Part shown: piece by piece, positions 61,127-64,000 of the stretch
How the letters are laid out: every line of letters begins with the position of its first letter
Position numbering within the stretch: the stretch's first letter is position 1
Source of the DNA: Pseudoalteromonas luteoviolacea
Lineage (GTDB): Bacteria > Pseudomonadota > Gammaproteobacteria > Enterobacterales > Alteromonadaceae
Assembly: GCF_001750165.1 (NCBI RefSeq)
Contig: NZ_CP015411.1
Location: 1,206,001-1,270,000, forward strand
Length of the DNA stretch: 64,000 bases
Direction: 5' to 3'
The notes under the pieces: generated by a model
Told to the model about the DNA's origin: nothing
The model's input: only the letters and a program-made list of their open reading frames with translations
The model's database searches: none
Made by a program: the position numbers and the translations under genes

Positions 61127-61650
61127 AATGTGCTGTTCCGAACATAAAGTGGCAAAACAACCGCACAACTAAGCCACGTATCACTGAAGCTGTTTGCATT
61201 CAGTGAAGGGTTAAAACTAACGTTATTGTTCATGTCTATTGTGACGAAATAATAACCAATTTGTTTAATATAAAAGACAAATACTCATTATTTCGTATGT
61301 ATTTCAGGCACGATTGGTGACTACCTGAGTCACAATACAATTTAATATTAGACTAAAAACTCAATTTTTAATAAATGTAAGTTGTCTAACCAATTGTCCA
61401 ATCGTACGTGCAGTAAGTAATAGTCGGTATTGGGAATTTCGGTATTAGACTAAAGGCTAGTAGACGAATATATGGCGATGCTAAATTTAACTTTGTTATA
61501 AAAATCATATAAATAGAATATTATAAAATATCTGATTTTTTCGATAAAATCTTAAACAGCCAACTTTGTTCGAATTAAATTACATTTCCATATAGGCTTA
61601 TCACGTATTATATTTTGTCAATAGTTTGGGAAGAAAGTGAGGTGATGCGG
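61127..61650. other. AT-rich intergenic region, pha operon/rhodanese
   Basis: About 520 bases between the divergent phaB and rhodanese genes. It contains a 12-bp direct repeat TATTAGACTAAA at 61346-61357 and 61443-61454 (97 bp apart), which could be binding sites, and long AT-rich tracts. I see no gene and no confident promoter. Confidence 0.5.
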
Positions 61651-62052
61651 ATGTCAGGGCAAACATTGAAAGTGGTTTTTGTAAAGTTTTCGATTGTATT
61701 ATCGTTGTTTTTAAGTGCGGTGGTGAACGCAAATCTCCAACGTGTTAAAGCTGGTGAGCTGCTAGTTAATCAGATGTCTGATGCACCTTATACCATCATA
61801 GATGTCCGTACAGTAGAGGAATATAGTGGCGGTCATATTAAAGGGGCGATCAATATCCCATATGACCAAATTGAAGCGCAGTCCTTTCTACTCAATGAGC
61901 TTAAAAATAAAACACTTGTGGTTTATTGTCGTTCGGGAAGGCGGGCGAATATTTTTGAGAATGAGTTAACTAAACGCGGCTTTACTCTGCTTCATTTGGA
62001 GGGGGATATGTTGGGTTGGCAGGCGCAAGGGCTACCACTAATAAAGCAGTAA
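61651..62052 (+). CDS. Exported rhodanese domain protein
   Basis: A 133-aa sulfurtransferase-like protein. An N-terminal hydrophobic signal (VVFVKFSIVLSLFLSAVVNA) indicates export to the periplasm, similar to E. coli PspE. The rhodanese domain has IIDVRTVEEYSGGHIKGAINIP and the active-site loop VYCRSGRRA with catalytic Cys. It moves sulfane sulfur to acceptors such as thiols or cyanide; the true partner is unknown. GAGGTG 6 nt before ATG 61651 is the best start; ATG 61645 and an upstream TTG at 61615 are in frame but poorly spaced. Convergent with the Old Yellow Enzyme gene. Confidence 0.9.
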   Translation: MSGQTLKVVFVKFSIVLSLFLSAVVNANLQRVKAGELLVNQMSDAPYTIIDVRTVEEYSGGHIKGAINIPYDQIEAQSFLLNELKNKTLVVYCRSGRRANIFENELTKRGFTLLHLEGDMLGWQAQGLPLIKQ

Positions 62053-62065
62053 CCCTTTTTGATAC

Positions 62066-63109
62066 TTAAACAAGGGACGTCAGCATCTGTTCGTTGTATT
62101 CAACTAGTGGTTGTTGATTTTTGACCTTTGCAATATAGTCGGGGTTTGCAATTAATGGCCTGCCAATTGCGAGTAGGTCAAATCGGTCTGCCTCGATGGC
62201 TGCTGAACCAGTTTGTGGTGTAAATCCACCAACCCCAACTAAGGTTTTTTTGTACCGTGATCTGACATAGTCAGACGCTCTTCCACCCAAATGTTCAAAG
62301 GTCATCTCATCATCAAATATGCCAATGTGTAAAAAAGCCAAATTACGCTTTTCTAATTCAGGTAAAAGATAATCAAATACCTGTTTGTCACGAGGGTCTG
62401 ACGCCATATTAAAGTAGGCACCTGGTGATAGGCGCAGTGCCGTTTTATCGTGGCCGATACGACCCACGATTGCATCGACAACTTCTAATGCGAAACGGCT
62501 CATATTTTCAGGTGTTTCACCGTAATTGTCTGTGCGTTTATTACTGTCAAAATGTAAAAACTGATCGATGAGATAACCATTTGCTCCATGGATCTCCACA
62601 CCATCGAAACCTGCATCAATTGCATTGGCAGCTGCTTGCGCATAGTCATTGACTAGTTCTTGGATTTGTTTAGTTGTTGCCGGTGTCGGTACTTGATAGG
62701 TCAGATCCCTCATGCGGGGCACAGTACCTTCTACTGCTGCTGCACTGGGGGCAATTACCGTGTCACCCGCATAGAAATGAGGGTGTGCTACTCGACCTGT
62801 ATGCCATAATTGAGCAAAAATTTTCCCGCCGTTGCTGTGTACTGCATCAGTGACCTTTCTCCATCCGGTAATTTGCTCTGGTGTGAATAAACCAGGCGTA
62901 TTTGGATAGCCCTGTCCATCAGGACGAATTATCGTTGCTTCAGAAATAATTAATCCGGTATCTGCGCGCTTTGCGTAATATGCTGCCATGTCATCAGTTG
63001 GCACAAGATTATCATCTGCCATACACCGGGTTAGTGGCGCCATTAACACGCGGTTTTGTAATGAAATAGTCGAGTTGAGTTGATAAGGCTGAAATAGTAT
63101 GTCTGTCAT
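62066..63109 (-). CDS. Old Yellow Enzyme-family alkene reductase (NemA-like)
   Basis: FMN-dependent NAD(P)H oxidoreductase that reduces activated alkenes, nitro compounds or electrophilic stress molecules. The 347-aa protein has LQNRVLMAPLTRCMADDN, LWHTGRVAHPHF, VEIHGANGYLIDQFLHFDSNKRTD and a C-terminal FMN phosphate site VGVGGFTPQTG and LLAIGRPLIANPDY, all of the NemA/OYE class. ATG 63109 (MTDILFQPYQL) is preferred; an open frame to 63196 adds residues foreign to the family and crosses the operators. It is divergent from a TetR regulator with three palindromic sites between. Confidence 0.94.
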   Translation of the reverse strand: MTDILFQPYQLNSTISLQNRVLMAPLTRCMADDNLVPTDDMAAYYAKRADTGLIISEATIIRPDGQGYPNTPGLFTPEQITGWRKVTDAVHSNGGKIFAQLWHTGRVAHPHFYAGDTVIAPSAAAVEGTVPRMRDLTYQVPTPATTKQIQELVNDYAQAAANAIDAGFDGVEIHGANGYLIDQFLHFDSNKRTDNYGETPENMSRFALEVVDAIVGRIGHDKTALRLSPGAYFNMASDPRDKQVFDYLLPELEKRNLAFLHIGIFDDEMTFEHLGGRASDYVRSRYKKTLVGVGGFTPQTGSAAIEADRFDLLAIGRPLIANPDYIAKVKNQQPLVEYNEQMLTSLV

Positions 63110-63129
63110 GGGTTGTTGTTCTCTGTATT

Positions 63130-63145
63130 TTGAATGTTTATTCAA
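63130..63145. promoter_or_regulatory. Palindromic operator 1 (TTGAA-N6-TTCAA)
   Basis: TTGAATGTTTATTCAA, 20 nt from the reductase start. One of three related 16-bp palindromes in the divergent promoter region, presumed sites of the adjacent TetR regulator. Confidence 0.7.
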
Positions 63146-63156
63146 GATAGCTTTAT

Positions 63157-63172
63157 TTGAACGATCATTCAA
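63157..63172. promoter_or_regulatory. Palindromic operator 2 (TTGAA-N6-TTCAA)
   Basis: TTGAACGATCATTCAA, 27 bp from operator 1 start to start. Same outer half-sites TTGAA/TTCAA. Confidence 0.7.
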
Positions 63173-63180
63173 TACTATTT

Positions 63181-63196
63181 TTGAACATTTGTTCAA
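63181..63196. promoter_or_regulatory. Palindromic operator 3 (TTGAA-N6-TTCAA)
   Basis: TTGAACATTTGTTCAA, the most symmetrical copy (7-bp arms TTGAACA/TGTTCAA), 24 bp from operator 2 and 42 nt before the TetR start. Confidence 0.75.
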
Positions 63197-63238
63197 ATTT
63201 GTTTAAGATACGCATAAAGTACTTAGCTGAGTTTGTTT

Positions 63239-63820
63239 ATGAGAAGCGCAGAGTTTGATAGAGAAGTTGTTCTGAGAGCGGCTATGAATGCATTTATGGA
63301 AAAAGGGTATAATAAAACCAGCATGCAAGATTTAAAGCTTGCCACAGGATTGCACCCAGGCTCGATTTACTGCGCTTTTGAAAATAAAAAGGGATTATTA
63401 CTAGCGTCGTTAGAACAGTATAACCTTGATAGAAGTGAAGAGCTTAAGTCAATCTTTAATGGCCAAGTCGATGCGCGAAGTGGGTTGAGGGCATACTTAG
63501 ATAGCATCGTTGCAGAGTGTATTAGTGGTGATCCAACGCAGTCTTGTTTAAGTCAAAAAGCGATTAACGAAATTGCGCAAACAGATGAACAAGCCCAGGT
63601 AGTATTGAGTCAGCAATGTGTGATGTGGCAAAGCTTTATGAAAGATGTATTTTCTCAGGCAAAGCTAGAGGGTGTGATAAGCGGTCCACGTGATCCTCAG
63701 CAGCGTGCACAAAGCTTAATTGTCGGTATTTATGGCCTCAGGACGTTTTCTCAAGCACAAAAAGACCCAGAGGTGATTTCAGGTATCGCAAATCAATTGT
63801 TGATTGACGTTTGCCGTTAA
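63239..63820 (+). CDS. TetR/AcrR family transcriptional regulator
   Basis: A 193-aa repressor. The N-terminal HTH (about residues 8-55) reads VLRAAMNAFMEKGYNKTSMQDLKLATGLHPGSIYCAFENKKGLL, with the TetR signature GSIYxxFxxKxxLL. The C-terminal helical ligand domain has DPTQSCLSQKAINEIAQTDEQ and a YGLRTFSQAQ segment as in NemR-like and TetR_C_6-type regulators. Cys residues near 100 could sense electrophiles, as NemR does, but that is inference. It is divergent from the Old Yellow Enzyme gene and probably represses both through the three palindromes. ATG 63239 is used; ORF-start alternatives two codons upstream are weaker. Confidence 0.93.
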   Translation: MRSAEFDREVVLRAAMNAFMEKGYNKTSMQDLKLATGLHPGSIYCAFENKKGLLLASLEQYNLDRSEELKSIFNGQVDARSGLRAYLDSIVAECISGDPTQSCLSQKAINEIAQTDEQAQVVLSQQCVMWQSFMKDVFSQAKLEGVISGPRDPQQRAQSLIVGIYGLRTFSQAQKDPEVISGIANQLLIDVCR

Positions 63821-64000
63821 TTTCAAGCATTTGGTGTGATTTGAGTTGTTGGATTTGCACTGCGAGTAGCCGAATATGAGTGAATTGTATGGCAGGTATT
63901 ACACAAAGCTAGGTAATTTAATTTGCTGCTCTATTAGACATTATTACTAGCACGTGAGGCTAGCTCTGTTGAAGAGTTTGGTATAGTCTATGAATTCTTA
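63821..64000. other. End of window, no feature seen
   Basis: 180 bases after the TetR gene with no ORF start supported and no terminator hairpin that I can see. Confidence 0.5.

Overview
The window is chromosomal DNA of a marine gammaproteobacterium, most likely Pseudoalteromonas or a close Alteromonadales relative. This is inferred from protein resemblance, moderate AT richness and typical gene orders (alaS-lysC-csrA, nrdR-ribD-ribE-ribB-ribH-nusB-thiL-pgpA, thrL-thrA-thrB-thrC). No database search was possible. No phage, transposon, CRISPR array or rRNA operon is visible; most of the window is ordinary core genome with scattered signalling genes.

Layout. 1-4.7 kb: alaS, lysC, csrA, then a convergent YcxB-like membrane protein. 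4.7-8.7 kb: a 500-bp regulatory region with two PdhR-like palindromes, the sodium-pumping oxaloacetate decarboxylase operon oadG-oadA-oadB closed by two terminators, and a 59-aa membrane protein. 8.8-11.8 kb: a large hybrid histidine kinase with REC and Hpt domains. 12.0-13.75 kb: an expanded tRNA array with six identical tRNA-Phe(GAA) and five identical tRNA-Thr(TGT) genes, interleaved with six degenerate tRNA-Phe derivatives. Five of these keep the 5' half of the tRNA and replace the T arm and acceptor 3' strand with a conserved AT-rich hairpin. This array is the most unusual part of the window.

14-28 kb: DUF1289 protein, orphan periplasmic binding protein, a small DUF3283-like protein, a GNAT acetyltransferase translationally coupled to a 1484-aa propeller/PAS/GGDEF-like/EAL protein, a voltage-gated K+ channel, a Pat-type protein acyltransferase, a chemoreceptor with a C-terminal Cys cluster, a NUDIX hydrolase and a Tas-like aldo/keto reductase. 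28-39.3 kb: SOS-controlled dinB, a CstA-type transporter, an M17 aminopeptidase, a HIT protein, an M49-like lipoprotein metallopeptidase, an HDOD protein, rdgC, and a divergent sensor kinase/single-domain response regulator pair.

39.4-51.8 kb: the threonine operon with a readable leader peptide and attenuator, glyA, then the riboflavin/nusB/thiL/pgpA cluster, in which the GTP cyclohydrolase half of RibB has lost its zinc cysteines. 51.8-57.9 kb: a propeller sensor with an apparently active GGDEF (SGDEF) domain, a second orphan binding protein, an FHA/helix-turn-helix protein and an exported gluzincin-type peptidase. 57.9-61.1 kb: a polyhydroxyalkanoate operon (phaB, phasin, phaC). 61.6-63.8 kb: a periplasmic rhodanese and a divergent Old Yellow Enzyme/TetR pair with three copies of a 16-bp palindrome between them.

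Themes: pyruvate/oxaloacetate metabolism (oadGAB, CstA-like transporter), aspartate-family amino acids (lysC, thrABC), c-di-GMP turnover by two propeller sensors with opposite predicted outputs, and carbon storage. Several genes start directly beside or inside terminator hairpins, which may affect their translation.
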